A DNA stretch of 64,000 nucleotides. Source: Namhaeicola sp039714555 (GTDB lineage Bacteria > Bacteroidota > Bacteroidia > Flavobacteriales > Flavobacteriaceae). The notes under the pieces are model-generated. The model ran no database searches and was not told where the DNA came from. It worked only from the letters and a program-made list of their open reading frames with translations. The stretch spans positions 83,239 through 147,238 of the forward strand of contig JBDLJB010000003.1 of assembly GCA_039714555.1 (NCBI GenBank), read 5' to 3'. Shown here piece after piece: positions 7,761 through 16,933 of the stretch (within the stretch, counting starts at the first letter, position 1; every line of letters starts with the position of its first letter). Position numbers and translations under genes: made by a program.

Positions 7761-8872
7761 AAAAATCATTTATAATTATTGTTTTAGTTGTTATAGTCTA
7801 TATAATTTGGTCAAAAACTGGTAGAAAAGAAGTTGAGGTTGGAAAATATAACTCCATAGCACATTATACTGAATTTAAAAAAGATTCTTCTACTTCTAAT
7901 ATTGTTGGTATTCAACCCTTTATGACAAATTTTGATTATCAGAGTGAAGATATATTTTACAAAAAAATGAATTTTTATATGAAGGAAGCTCAAAAGAAAG
8001 GTTGGTTTCATAAAAATACCACGGTTGTTTTTCCGGAGCATATTGCTTCATGGTTAGTTGCTGCTAATGAAAAGAGTTCGGTTTATACATCAACCAAAAT
8101 TGATGATGCTTTGATATATGTAGTTCTTGCAAATTTACCTGAATATTTAAAGAATTATTTTATGTCAGGTGCTTCTGATAAAGCGACAGCTGCAGCTTTT
8201 CAGATGAAAGGAAAGGAAATGGCAGAGATTTACCATTCTGTTTATTCAAAACTCGCAAAAAATTACAAAGTTAATATTGTTGCGGGTTCTATCTTTTTGC
8301 CAAACCCTTCCGTTAAGTATGGACAATTAATTGTAGAAAAAGGTCCAATTTATAATATTACCGCTTTATTTAAATCTAACGGAGAAATTGAACCTAACTT
8401 GATAAAAAAGAAATATCCTATTAATACTGAATTACCTTTTTGTGTAAAAAATGAGGAATCTTTACCTACATTTAATACTACTTCGGGGAATTTGGGTGTG
8501 GTTATTTGTGCTGATGCATGGCATGGTGATATTTACGAAGAAATGGATCAGAATAAAGTAAGTACATTTATTGCTCCGTCCTATTCAACCGGTGAAAATA
8601 TATGGTCAACCAAATGGGAAGGTTATAATGGTTCTGAAAATCCGGTAGAGGTCGATTTAACGGATATTAATAATATAACTTTAGAAGAAGCCTGGCATAA
8701 ATACACCTTAAAAAGAATTAAAGATATGGATATTCAAACGGGAATCACCGTATTTTTAAGAGGTGAGATTTGGGATCTAGGTACTGATGGCAATTCTTTT
8801 ATTTTTCGAAATGATTCTATTCAATCTGTTCCCAAAACTAATATGCCGGTGATTTTTAATGTGGAGATATAG
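7757..8872 (+). CDS. Membrane-anchored carbon-nitrogen (nitrilase-superfamily) hydrolase
   Basis: A 371-residue protein with an N-terminal hydrophobic segment (residues 5-18) acting as signal anchor, so the enzyme domain should face the periplasm. The Glu-Lys-Cys triad of the nitrilase superfamily is recognisable: Glu94 in FPEHIASW, a lysine in LIKKKYP (about 217-219) and Cys251 in VVICADAWHG. Members hydrolyse amides or nitriles, or transfer acyl groups. It starts inside the end of the C69 gene and closes the four-gene cluster. Confidence 0.85.
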   Translation: MKKSFIIIVLVVIVYIIWSKTGRKEVEVGKYNSIAHYTEFKKDSSTSNIVGIQPFMTNFDYQSEDIFYKKMNFYMKEAQKKGWFHKNTTVVFPEHIASWLVAANEKSSVYTSTKIDDALIYVVLANLPEYLKNYFMSGASDKATAAAFQMKGKEMAEIYHSVYSKLAKNYKVNIVAGSIFLPNPSVKYGQLIVEKGPIYNITALFKSNGEIEPNLIKKKYPINTELPFCVKNEESLPTFNTTSGNLGVVICADAWHGDIYEEMDQNKVSTFIAPSYSTGENIWSTKWEGYNGSENPVEVDLTDINNITLEEAWHKYTLKRIKDMDIQTGITVFLRGEIWDLGTDGNSFIFRNDSIQSVPKTNMPVIFNVEI

Positions 8873-8910
8873 AAGATCGAAAATTGGAAGATCGGGGTTG
8901 GGTAAAAGGT

Positions 8911-9342
8911 TCAGTTTAGTAAACCTTTGCCAGTTAGTGTTTTTATGATCTTATGACGTATTGTAAAAATCCTGCCAAGCATTACTCCTGCGTTAAGTGA
9001 TAATACAATCGCGCTAATATGGTTTAGGTGTGTTATTTCATAAACGATCTTCTTTTTAAAAATCGTAAAAAGTATAAATAATATTAGAAGTATACCGCCA
9101 ACAATATCAAACTCCTTCACAATTTTATGTCCTTTGCTATCCCAGGTTACGTTTTGAATCCTGCTTAAAATTGCGCCTAGAAAAATACCTGAAATAAAGG
9201 CTGTAAAAGGATATTTAACAGGTACATCATCTTGTATAAAATGTATGATTGCAAGGCTAATGAATATAAAAAACATAAGAATAAAAAACCATAAGTGTTT
9301 TTTTAATCCTTTATCTAAAAATGTACTGTTTTGTTCATTCAT
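8911..9342 (-). CDS. Multi-span membrane protein, unknown function
   Basis: A 143-residue protein with about four hydrophobic segments (near residues 17-36, 44-60, 80-97 and 106-124). A loop DSKGHKIVKEFD sits between spans two and three. Its start overlaps the end of the upstream methyltransferase gene by 8 nt, so the two are translated together. No recognisable family or catalytic motif. Confidence 0.7.
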   Translation of the reverse strand: MNEQNSTFLDKGLKKHLWFFILMFFIFISLAIIHFIQDDVPVKYPFTAFISGIFLGAILSRIQNVTWDSKGHKIVKEFDIVGGILLILFILFTIFKKKIVYEITHLNHISAIVLSLNAGVMLGRIFTIRHKIIKTLTGKGLLN

Positions 9343-10150
9343 TTCTTATGAATTTTTTAGTTGCAACTAAAGAATATACCATTGGAATTTTATTTTCCAG
9401 GTGTTTAATTCTGAATTTATTAGCTGGAATTTCTATGGTTTTATTAAAACAATTATAAGGTGAATAATCATATTCATCAAATTTATTAATTTCAAGTCCA
9501 TTTTTAATTAAACTATTAATCACTTCACTTAGACTATGATTCCAGGTAATACTTTCGGTTTTAATTGGAGCTTCCTTATCGGCATAAGTACCTATTTCAC
9601 TTTCTACAATTGCATCTGATTTAAAATAACGATATTTTATTTTTTCAAAATCGTTATCAAACATCCAAACTATTGGATGAAATTCAGCAAAAATAAATTT
9701 TCCATTTGGTTTTAAAAAGCGTGCGATAATATTTGCCCATTTATTCAAATCAGGTAACCAACCAATAGTTCCATAACTTGTAAAAACGATATCAAATTTT
9801 TTATCTAAATAATTTGGCAGATCGTAAATGTTACAACAAATAAAATGGGCATCAATATTTGTTTTTTTTGATAATAATTTGGCTTGGTCTATAGCTTTAT
9901 CAGATAGATCAACTCCCGTTACGTTTGCTCCCAATCTCCCTAACGAAATAGTATCTTGACCGAAATGACATTGTAGATGTAAAATACTTTTACCAGATAT
10001 ATCACCTAATAAATTCATTTCAATTTCATTAAGTGAATTATTGCCTTTCAAAAACCCTTCTAGGTTATAAAAATCAGATTTAATATGATAATTAACTTTT
10101 TGATTCCAAAGCTCTTGGTTTACTTTTAGGTAATCTTTTTCTGGATACAT
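9335..10150 (-). CDS. Class I SAM-dependent methyltransferase
   Basis: A 271-residue Rossmann-fold methyltransferase. Motif I is the ILHLQCHFGQD stretch (about 56-66), followed by the acidic strand end GVDLSDKAI (79-87) and a motif-II-like TSYGTIGWLPDL. It resembles the methyltransferase_11/25 group widely annotated in flavobacteria; the substrate is unknown. Translationally coupled with the membrane protein downstream. Confidence 0.88.
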   Translation of the reverse strand: MYPEKDYLKVNQELWNQKVNYHIKSDFYNLEGFLKGNNSLNEIEMNLLGDISGKSILHLQCHFGQDTISLGRLGANVTGVDLSDKAIDQAKLLSKKTNIDAHFICCNIYDLPNYLDKKFDIVFTSYGTIGWLPDLNKWANIIARFLKPNGKFIFAEFHPIVWMFDNDFEKIKYRYFKSDAIVESEIGTYADKEAPIKTESITWNHSLSEVINSLIKNGLEINKFDEYDYSPYNCFNKTIEIPANKFRIKHLENKIPMVYSLVATKKFIRNE

Positions 10151-10229
10151 TATATCTAATAAGTAATAATTATAAACGAATCAAATATACCTAAAATAAT
10201 ATGACCAATAATATTTTCAAATAATTATC

Positions 10230-11291
10230 TTAATAATTCAGAGCTGTTTGTTGTTGTAATTGGTTGTTTTTTTCAATTCTGTATTTTAGTATTTTGAGGT
10301 ATCTTAAAGCTGTTTTATTCTTATAATCTGTATAAGATTTTGAAGCCCATTCTACTGCAGTATCAAGATCACCATTTATTTCATTGATGATAGCCATATT
10401 ATAACAAGCTCTACCCGCTATTTCTTTTTTAGGATTTGAAACTTCTTTGCTCCAAAGTTCAGCGGCTCCATCCCAGTTGCCTGTTTGAGCTCTTCTTTTA
10501 GCGATAACAAAATTATCAGATCCTCGTACAAAGTAGTCTCTGGAAACTCTCATTTTAAATGGAAATATTCTCAATGCATAGTTTTGCCCTATAGTTTTGC
10601 TGACCTGTAGTACAGATTCTTTTCTTCCAATAATGGCTTTAGCAGCATTTACCGGATTTATACCAACACCTTTTGAGGTTACATTTTCATTAAAAATAAA
10701 TTCATCAAGAACATTTTTATTATTGATATCATAAATTCTCCATCCGGTTTTTATTAATGTATTTATAGTTGTATGATGCTCAATCGCAGGTATTTTCACC
10801 CCTAATGGCCCAGTAATTTCAACAGGAACAGTATTATAATTAACAATGGCATCTGTATCATAAAATGATAATGAATATATGGCATCGACGTTATATTTTA
10901 TTGAAATTTGCTCTAAAGTTTCCCATGAAATAGTTGTTGGAAAAATTCCGATTCCGGGATTTTTTATTTGAATTCCATCAATTATTTTTACTTCTGAAAA
11001 TTTTTCACTTTTTACAAGTTCATCAAAAAGTCCATTAACAGATATATTAGCTCCCTCTTCGTCTAAATTTTTTCCTTCTATTGAAAGAACTTTATCAATA
11101 TCATCTATTTTTTTTATCTCTTTTGAAGGTAAACTTCTATCGATAATACCAATAGATTTTATATTTGAAGGAATATAAACTAATGAAGGTTCATTAACAC
11201 TCAGTGTTAATTTATTTGTTGAGCTACAAGAACTTAGTAAAATACTTATTACTAATATCAATATAGTATTAGAGTTTTTAAATTTTCTCAT
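10230..11291 (-). CDS. Outer-membrane lipoprotein with C-terminal TPR-like helices (resembles DUF6340)
   Basis: A 353-residue lipoprotein: a signal peptide ends in the lipobox LLSSC with Cys22 as the lipidated residue. The body looks like the DUF6340 family of Bacteroidota (recognised from memory). An N-terminal domain opens with IPSNIKSIGIIDR, and a C-terminal helical stretch (about 265-340: RAQTGNWDGAAELW, CYNMAIINEINGDLDTAVEWA) reads like two tetratricopeptide-like repeats. Likely periplasmic and anchored in the outer membrane. Function unknown. Confidence 0.75.
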   Translation of the reverse strand: MRKFKNSNTILILVISILLSSCSSTNKLTLSVNEPSLVYIPSNIKSIGIIDRSLPSKEIKKIDDIDKVLSIEGKNLDEEGANISVNGLFDELVKSEKFSEVKIIDGIQIKNPGIGIFPTTISWETLEQISIKYNVDAIYSLSFYDTDAIVNYNTVPVEITGPLGVKIPAIEHHTTINTLIKTGWRIYDINNKNVLDEFIFNENVTSKGVGINPVNAAKAIIGRKESVLQVSKTIGQNYALRIFPFKMRVSRDYFVRGSDNFVIAKRRAQTGNWDGAAELWSKEVSNPKKEIAGRACYNMAIINEINGDLDTAVEWASKSYTDYKNKTALRYLKILKYRIEKNNQLQQQTALNY

Positions 11292-11374
11292 AAAATATCT
11301 AATTTACTTATAGATAAACGCAAATATTAGTAAAAATAGTATTGTATGTATCCTAAATATTAAATATACAGTAT

Positions 11375-11392
11375 GTTTAAAGAGCTTTAAAC
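11375..11392. repeat. Palindrome GTTTAAAG-N2-CTTTAAAC
   Basis: An 8-bp perfect inverted repeat with a 2-nt centre sits in the spacer between the lipoprotein gene and obg, both leftward. It is 32 nt beyond the obg stop and lacks a T-run. It could be a weak terminator for obg or an operator upstream of the lipoprotein gene. Confidence 0.35.
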
Positions 11393-11422
11393 TACAGATA
11401 TATGCTTATTCCAATTATTAGA

Positions 11423-12415
11423 TTATGAATTTAATATTTCCCAAAGTTTATCTTTCAACTCAGTAAGACCAGTTTGTGCAACAGAAGAGATAAAAAGGTG
11501 TGGAAGGTCTTTAGGTAATTCTTTTTCAATTTCTGATTTCAATTCATCGTCCAGCATATCAGATTTTGAAATGGCCAGTAAACGATCTTTATCTAATAAT
11601 TCAGGATTGTGTTTTTTAAGCTCATTGAGTAAAATGGTATATTCTTTTTGAATATCATCACTATCTGCAGGAATTAAGAATAGTAATATAGAATTTCTTT
11701 CAATATGACGTAAAAAATGATGACCTAAACCTTTACCTTCAGCAGCACCTTCAATTATTCCAGGAATATCAGCAATAACAAAACTTTGGTAGTTACGATA
11801 TTTAACAATTCCTAAATTGGGTTTTAAAGTAGTAAAAGCATAATCAGCAATTTTAGGTTTTGCAGCAGTTAAAACTGATAATAAAGTTGATTTACCTGCA
11901 TTTGGAAAACCAACCAAACCTACATCGGCAAGTAATTTTAATTCTAATTGAAACCAAGCCTCTTTTCCTTCAATACCAGGTTGTGCATAACGTGGAGTTT
12001 GATTGGTTGATGACTTAAAATGCCAATTGCCTCTACCACCCATTCCACCTTCAACCAATATTATTTCTTCACCATTTTGAGTGATTTCAAATAAAGTTTC
12101 TTTAGTTTCATTATCTTTTACAATAGTTCCAAGAGGAACATCAACGTAGACATCTTCGCCATCTTTCCCGGTACTTCTATTCTTGCTACCGGCACTTCCG
12201 TGTTCTGCTTTATAATGTTGTTTATGTTTAAGGTGAAAAAGGGTCCACATGTTTTTATTTCCACGAATAATAACGTGTCCTCCCCGGCCGCCATCTCCAC
12301 CATCAGGTCCACCTTTAGTAATATATTTTTCTCGGTGTAGGTGTACAGATCCTTTGCCTCCATTACCAGAAGCGGCCCAAACATTTATATAGTCAACAAA
12401 ATTACCTTCTGTCAT
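11423..12415 (-). CDS. obg: GTPase ObgE/CgtA, ribosome assembly
   Basis: An essential Obg-family GTPase of about 330 residues involved in 50S subunit maturation and stress control. The N-terminal Obg domain is glycine-rich (GGPDGGDGGRGGH, GGMGGRGNWHF). The G domain has P-loop GFPNAGKST (about 169-177), switch II DIPGIIEGA and an SKSD base-recognition motif. No C-terminal OCT extension is present. A second ATG lies 6 nt upstream (12421). I place the start at 12415 because homologues begin MTEGNFVDY. It follows adk and hpt on the same strand. Confidence 0.96.
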   Translation of the reverse strand: MTEGNFVDYINVWAASGNGGKGSVHLHREKYITKGGPDGGDGGRGGHVIIRGNKNMWTLFHLKHKQHYKAEHGSAGSKNRSTGKDGEDVYVDVPLGTIVKDNETKETLFEITQNGEEIILVEGGMGGRGNWHFKSSTNQTPRYAQPGIEGKEAWFQLELKLLADVGLVGFPNAGKSTLLSVLTAAKPKIADYAFTTLKPNLGIVKYRNYQSFVIADIPGIIEGAAEGKGLGHHFLRHIERNSILLFLIPADSDDIQKEYTILLNELKKHNPELLDKDRLLAISKSDMLDDELKSEIEKELPKDLPHLFISSVAQTGLTELKDKLWEILNS

Positions 12416-12430
12416 GGTCAATTAAATTTG

Positions 12431-13003
12431 TTAAAGATTATCTATAACTTTACATAATCTTTCTGTAATTTCTTCAATAGAACCAACGCCATTTATACCG
12501 TAGTATTTATTTTGTTTTTGAAAAAATTCTTGTAGAATTGCAGTTTTTGTTTGATATTCATTAAAGCGATTCTTTATTTTATCTACATCTTGATCATCTG
12601 GTCTACCACTTGTTAATCCTCTATTTAATATTCGTTTAATGAGTAGATCTTCAGGAACTACTAATGAAACCATTCCATTAATAGATTCACCTTTTTCATG
12701 TAAGAATTCATCTAAAGCTATAGCTTGAGACTTGGTACGTGGAAAACCATCAAAAATAAAACCATTTGCATTTGGGTTTTTATTTACTTCTGCCTTGAGC
12801 ATATCGATAGTAACTTTATCAGGCACCAAATCTCCAATATCCATATATGATTTAGCTAATTTACCTAATTCAGTTTCGTTTTTAATATTGTAACGAAAAA
12901 CGTCACCTGTTGATATATGAACTAAATTATACTTGTCTTTTATAATAGTTGCTTGTGTTCCTTTTCCTGCTCCAGGAGGTCCAAAAAAAACTAAATTTTT
13001 CAT
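12431..13003 (-). CDS. adk: Adenylate kinase
   Basis: A 190-residue short-lid adenylate kinase, interconverting ATP + AMP with 2 ADP. The P-loop GPPGAGKGT is at 8-16, the AMP-site strand GFIFDGFPRTKSQ near 80-92, and the lid carries RGLTSGRPDDQD instead of a zinc-finger lid. It lies just ahead of obg, the hpt-adk-obg order familiar from flavobacteria. Confidence 0.97.
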   Translation of the reverse strand: MKNLVFFGPPGAGKGTQATIIKDKYNLVHISTGDVFRYNIKNETELGKLAKSYMDIGDLVPDKVTIDMLKAEVNKNPNANGFIFDGFPRTKSQAIALDEFLHEKGESINGMVSLVVPEDLLIKRILNRGLTSGRPDDQDVDKIKNRFNEYQTKTAILQEFFQKQNKYYGINGVGSIEEITERLCKVIDNL

Positions 13004-13062
13004 AAGGTTTTAATTAATTGGGGTAATAATAATTGATTTATAAGAATAATTTGATGTTAAAA

Positions 13063-13605
13063 TTATACATTTTTTAGTTGGTAAACATCTGGAAGGTTTC
13101 TGCCTAACCCATCATAATCCAACCCATAACCTACAATAAATTTATCTTCAATTGAAATTCCTTTATAATCAATTTGGAGATCTTTTTTATAAACATCAGG
13201 TTTGAAAAATAGTGTTGCAATTTTTAATTGTTTAAGATTTTCATTTTTAAAGATATTGTAAATTTCTTCCAAAGTATTTCCGGTATCGATAATATCTTCT
13301 AAGATTACAACAGTTTTTCCTTTTAGATCTTCATTAATTCCAACCAATTTTTTTACTTTTCCGGTACTATTAGTCCCTTGATAGGAGGTTAATTTAACAA
13401 AAGACAAATGGCAATCAAATGAATATTCTCTAACAAAATCAGCAACAAACATAAAGGAACCATTTAAAACGCCCATAAATATTGGCACTTCATCTTTATC
13501 TAAATCATTTTCAATTTGCTTAGCAAGTTTTTTAACTGCTTTTTTAATTTTTTTCTTTGAAATAAAAAGATCAAAATATTTATCGTTAAGTTTAACTGTA
13601 TTCAT
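13063..13605 (-). CDS. hpt: Hypoxanthine(-guanine) phosphoribosyltransferase
   Basis: A 180-residue type I phosphoribosyltransferase that salvages hypoxanthine or guanine with PRPP. The PRPP loop VVILEDIIDTGNTL is at about 99-112, and FMGVLNGSFMF (43-53) binds pyrophosphate. The C-terminal FIVGYGLDYDG motif contacts the purine. First gene of the hpt-adk-obg string. Confidence 0.95.
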   Translation of the reverse strand: MNTVKLNDKYFDLFISKKKIKKAVKKLAKQIENDLDKDEVPIFMGVLNGSFMFVADFVREYSFDCHLSFVKLTSYQGTNSTGKVKKLVGINEDLKGKTVVILEDIIDTGNTLEEIYNIFKNENLKQLKIATLFFKPDVYKKDLQIDYKGISIEDKFIVGYGLDYDGLGRNLPDVYQLKNV

Positions 13606-13733
13606 TTTCTAGTGATTAATACCTCTATAATAACCAATTTTAGAGGTTTATAAATTAGTATTTATTTTATAATTAAAAATATAATTATATTTTTAATTAT
13701 AAAAAATGTAAAATTACAGTATTTTATAAAACA

Positions 13734-13766
13734 AAACCCTCCAAGTTAAAAAAACTTAAAGGGTTT
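13734..13766 (-). terminator. Intrinsic terminator after secDF
   Basis: Interrupted inverted repeat AAACCCT..AAGTT / AACTT..AGGGTTT just downstream of the secDF stop on the minus strand, inside a very AT-rich spacer. Its loop is an A-tract. The region separates hpt and secDF. Confidence 0.65.
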
Positions 13767-13786
13767 AATTTTATATATTTAAAAAA

Positions 13787-16771
13787 TTATTGCTTTAGCT
13801 TCTCATCATCTGATTTGACAGTTGTATTATACATAATTGGAGATGCAACGAACAATGAAGAATAAGTACCAACAATTACCCCAATGATCAAGGCGAACAT
13901 AAATCCTTTTATTGAGTCACCTCCAAATAAAAAGATGGCAAGTAAAACAATCAAAGTAGTTAGCGATGTATTTACTGTTCTACCCAATGTGCTGCTCAAA
14001 GCACTATTTACAACTCTATAAAATGGCCATGAAGCATGTTTACTACTAAACTCTCTAATTCTATCAAAAATTACCACGGTATCATTCAATGAGTAACCTA
14101 CTACTGTAAGAATAGCAGCGATAAATGATTGGTCGATTTCCATGTCAAATGGTAATATTTTATAGAAAAGTGAGAAAATTGATAATACAATCAATACATC
14201 GTGGAATACGGCAGCTACTGCACCCAAACTATATTGCCATTTTCTAAATCGCATTAAGATATATAAGAACACAACAATCAATGATCCCAAAATTGCCCAA
14301 ACAGCGGCTTGTTTTATATCATCTGCAATAGTTGGACCAACTTTTATATACTGCATAATACCAACATTTAAGTTGTTATCTGCTCCTTTAAATTGATCGT
14401 ATGTAATTGATTCGGGTATGTAAGATTGTAAACCACTATACAATAAATTTTGAATTTCATCATCAACGTTAAGTCCATTATCATCAATTTTGTACTTGGT
14501 TGTAATTTTTAATTGATTTGAATTACCAAATGTTTTAACAATAGGTAAACTTCCAAATTGATCTTTCAATTTATTTGCAATTTCGGGAGGATTGATTTCT
14601 TTATCAAATCTTACAGTATAAGTTCTTCCTCCTTTAAAATCAACACCATAATTTAAACCATTGGTTAAAAGGGAACCAATACCAATAACAATAATAATTC
14701 CTGAAATGATTAATGCTATTTTTCTCTTTTTCAAGAAATCAATATTGATATCTTTAAACCAGTTTTTGGTAATATTGGTATTAAAAGTTAATTTTTTGCC
14801 ATTATTTATATACCATTCTATTAATAAACGTGTAATGAATATTGCTGAAAACAAAGAAGTAACAATACCAATCATTAATGTAGTAGCAAAACCTTTAACG
14901 GGTCCTGTACCAAAAATATAAAGAATAATACCGGTTAACAAAGTGGTAATATTTGCATCTAAAATTGATGATAAAGCACCGCTAAAACCATCATTTACAG
15001 ATTCTTTTAAACCTTTACCTTTATGAAGCTCTTCTTTTATTCTTTCATAGATCAGCACATTGGCATCAACCGACATACCGATTGTTAGAACGATACCTGC
15101 AATACCGGGTAATGTTAATACAGCACCAAATGCTGCTAATGTACCAAAGATAAATACAATATTTAAAGTTAAAGCAACATCAGAAAAAATACCGGCTTTT
15201 CCATAATAGAAGATCATCCAAGTAAATATCAATAATAAAGCAATGATAAATGAAATTGAACCACTGTCAATTGCTTCCTGACCTAAAGAAGGTCCAACAA
15301 CATCTGACTGAATAATTCTGGCTGCAGCAGGTAATTTACCCGATTTTAAAGCATTGGCTAAATCTTGTGCTTCTTCAATTGTAAATTGACCAGAAATAGA
15401 AGTTCTACCATGGGTAATTGCATCATTAACTCTAGGTGCAGAATATACATAATCATCTAAAACAACTGCTACAAATTTCCCAACATTGGCAGTAGTCATC
15501 TTAGCCCATTGTTTTGTTCCTTTGGTATTCATTGACATACTTACTTCAGGATTTGCACCTAATTGGTCAAATACCTGAGCAGCATCAGAGATCACATCAC
15601 CTTGAATAGGTGCAATATCATCACGATTGGATTTGATAGCGTAAAGATTAATTCTGTCAGTACCTGTAATTTGTTTAGCATCCCATAAGAATTTTGTATA
15701 TTTCATATCAGCAGGCAATAAATTTCTTACCTCTTTCATGGCAAGGTATTTATTAACTGTTGCTGTATCAGATACGGTTGCTGAAGCGATTAACGAACTA
15801 ATTTGATTTTGTGATTGCGGTATATTAGGAATTAATACCGAAAATAATGGATTAGCTGAATTAGGATCTATTGAGTCTTTTACTTCACCTAATAGGTCGT
15901 CAATTTCTTTTTCAGCAGAGATTGAATCTTTGTCAGTTCCATCTTCATCAACCTTTAAAATTTGTGCTAAAGTTGCATCAGAATTGTAAAAAAATTGGGC
16001 CATTTCCTGATTAGAATAAACTTCCCAAAATTGTAATTCAGCGGTGCTTTGTAATAATTTTCTAACACGATCAATATCTTTAGCACCTGGTAATTCAATT
16101 AAAATTCTACCAGATTCACCAGTACCTGCACGTTGAATATTAGGTTGAGTAACACCAAAACGGTCAATACGACTACGTAAAACTTCAAATGCAGTATTGA
16201 TAGATCCATTAACTTCTTCTTGTAAAATTGGCTTAACTTCATCATCAACCATTTTGAAGTTGATCTTATCTTTTAAAGATTTGTTACCAAAAATACTTGG
16301 ATCACTTAGTTTAACAGTGCCCTTACTTACTTGTTCAAAAGCATCAAAAAACAATTGTAAATAGTTTTTATCACTCTCTTTTTCAGCTTTTGTTGCAAGG
16401 TTTAAAGCCTCGTTAAAAACGGTATTTTTTGATTTATTCGATAGTCCTACTAAAATGTCTCTTACAGAAACTTCTAAAATAGCATTAATACCACCTTTTA
16501 AATCTAATCCAAGATTTATTTCTTTTTCTTTTAATTCATTGTATGTGAATTCTGTAAAACCTAAATCTAAAACCTGTGTATTTGCAACTGAATCTAAGAA
16601 ATGTTTTTCAATTTCAGCCACTTCATCAACATCGTTTAATGTAGCTTTAGACTCAGCATAAATTTCGGCATCTTTCTCTACATTTTTTGCAAACCATGTA
16701 AACGATAGTTGGTATAAACTAACTAAAGCAAACAAAATTGCAAATGTTCTAATAAGTCCTTTGTTTTGCAT
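13787..16771 (-). CDS. secDF: Protein translocase subunit SecDF (fused)
   Basis: A 994-residue fusion of SecD and SecF, the proton-driven accessory of the Sec channel in the inner membrane. The SecD half has an N-terminal span, a large periplasmic P1 domain (ELPGAKDIDRVRKLL) and five spans with GMSVDANVLIYERIKEE. The SecF half follows from about residue 690, with a second span cluster containing GYSLNDTVVIFDRIRE. The central periplasmic region holds a Ser/Ala/Asp-rich insertion. Fusion and length are standard in Bacteroidota. A -7 element (TATATTTG, minus, 16816-16823) precedes it. Confidence 0.97.
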   Translation of the reverse strand: MQNKGLIRTFAILFALVSLYQLSFTWFAKNVEKDAEIYAESKATLNDVDEVAEIEKHFLDSVANTQVLDLGFTEFTYNELKEKEINLGLDLKGGINAILEVSVRDILVGLSNKSKNTVFNEALNLATKAEKESDKNYLQLFFDAFEQVSKGTVKLSDPSIFGNKSLKDKINFKMVDDEVKPILQEEVNGSINTAFEVLRSRIDRFGVTQPNIQRAGTGESGRILIELPGAKDIDRVRKLLQSTAELQFWEVYSNQEMAQFFYNSDATLAQILKVDEDGTDKDSISAEKEIDDLLGEVKDSIDPNSANPLFSVLIPNIPQSQNQISSLIASATVSDTATVNKYLAMKEVRNLLPADMKYTKFLWDAKQITGTDRINLYAIKSNRDDIAPIQGDVISDAAQVFDQLGANPEVSMSMNTKGTKQWAKMTTANVGKFVAVVLDDYVYSAPRVNDAITHGRTSISGQFTIEEAQDLANALKSGKLPAAARIIQSDVVGPSLGQEAIDSGSISFIIALLLIFTWMIFYYGKAGIFSDVALTLNIVFIFGTLAAFGAVLTLPGIAGIVLTIGMSVDANVLIYERIKEELHKGKGLKESVNDGFSGALSSILDANITTLLTGIILYIFGTGPVKGFATTLMIGIVTSLFSAIFITRLLIEWYINNGKKLTFNTNITKNWFKDINIDFLKKRKIALIISGIIIVIGIGSLLTNGLNYGVDFKGGRTYTVRFDKEINPPEIANKLKDQFGSLPIVKTFGNSNQLKITTKYKIDDNGLNVDDEIQNLLYSGLQSYIPESITYDQFKGADNNLNVGIMQYIKVGPTIADDIKQAAVWAILGSLIVVFLYILMRFRKWQYSLGAVAAVFHDVLIVLSIFSLFYKILPFDMEIDQSFIAAILTVVGYSLNDTVVIFDRIREFSSKHASWPFYRVVNSALSSTLGRTVNTSLTTLIVLLAIFLFGGDSIKGFMFALIIGVIVGTYSSLFVASPIMYNTTVKSDDEKLKQ

Positions 16772-16933
16772 TCTATTTCAATTTTTTATGAATCATTATT
16801 TTAATATAAACGCGGCAAATATACTGAATTAATTTAGCTTTGAAAGAAAATTGTTGCGAATATTTAGTAAGCGAATCTATAATAAAAATTGAGGTTTTTT
16901 TAGTAAATTAGCAAGAATTAAAAATTATATAAA

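Noticed and set aside
12118..12384. 88-residue minus-strand frame within obg
   Set aside because: Lies entirely in another frame of the glycine-rich Obg domain; no independent start context or family motifs.
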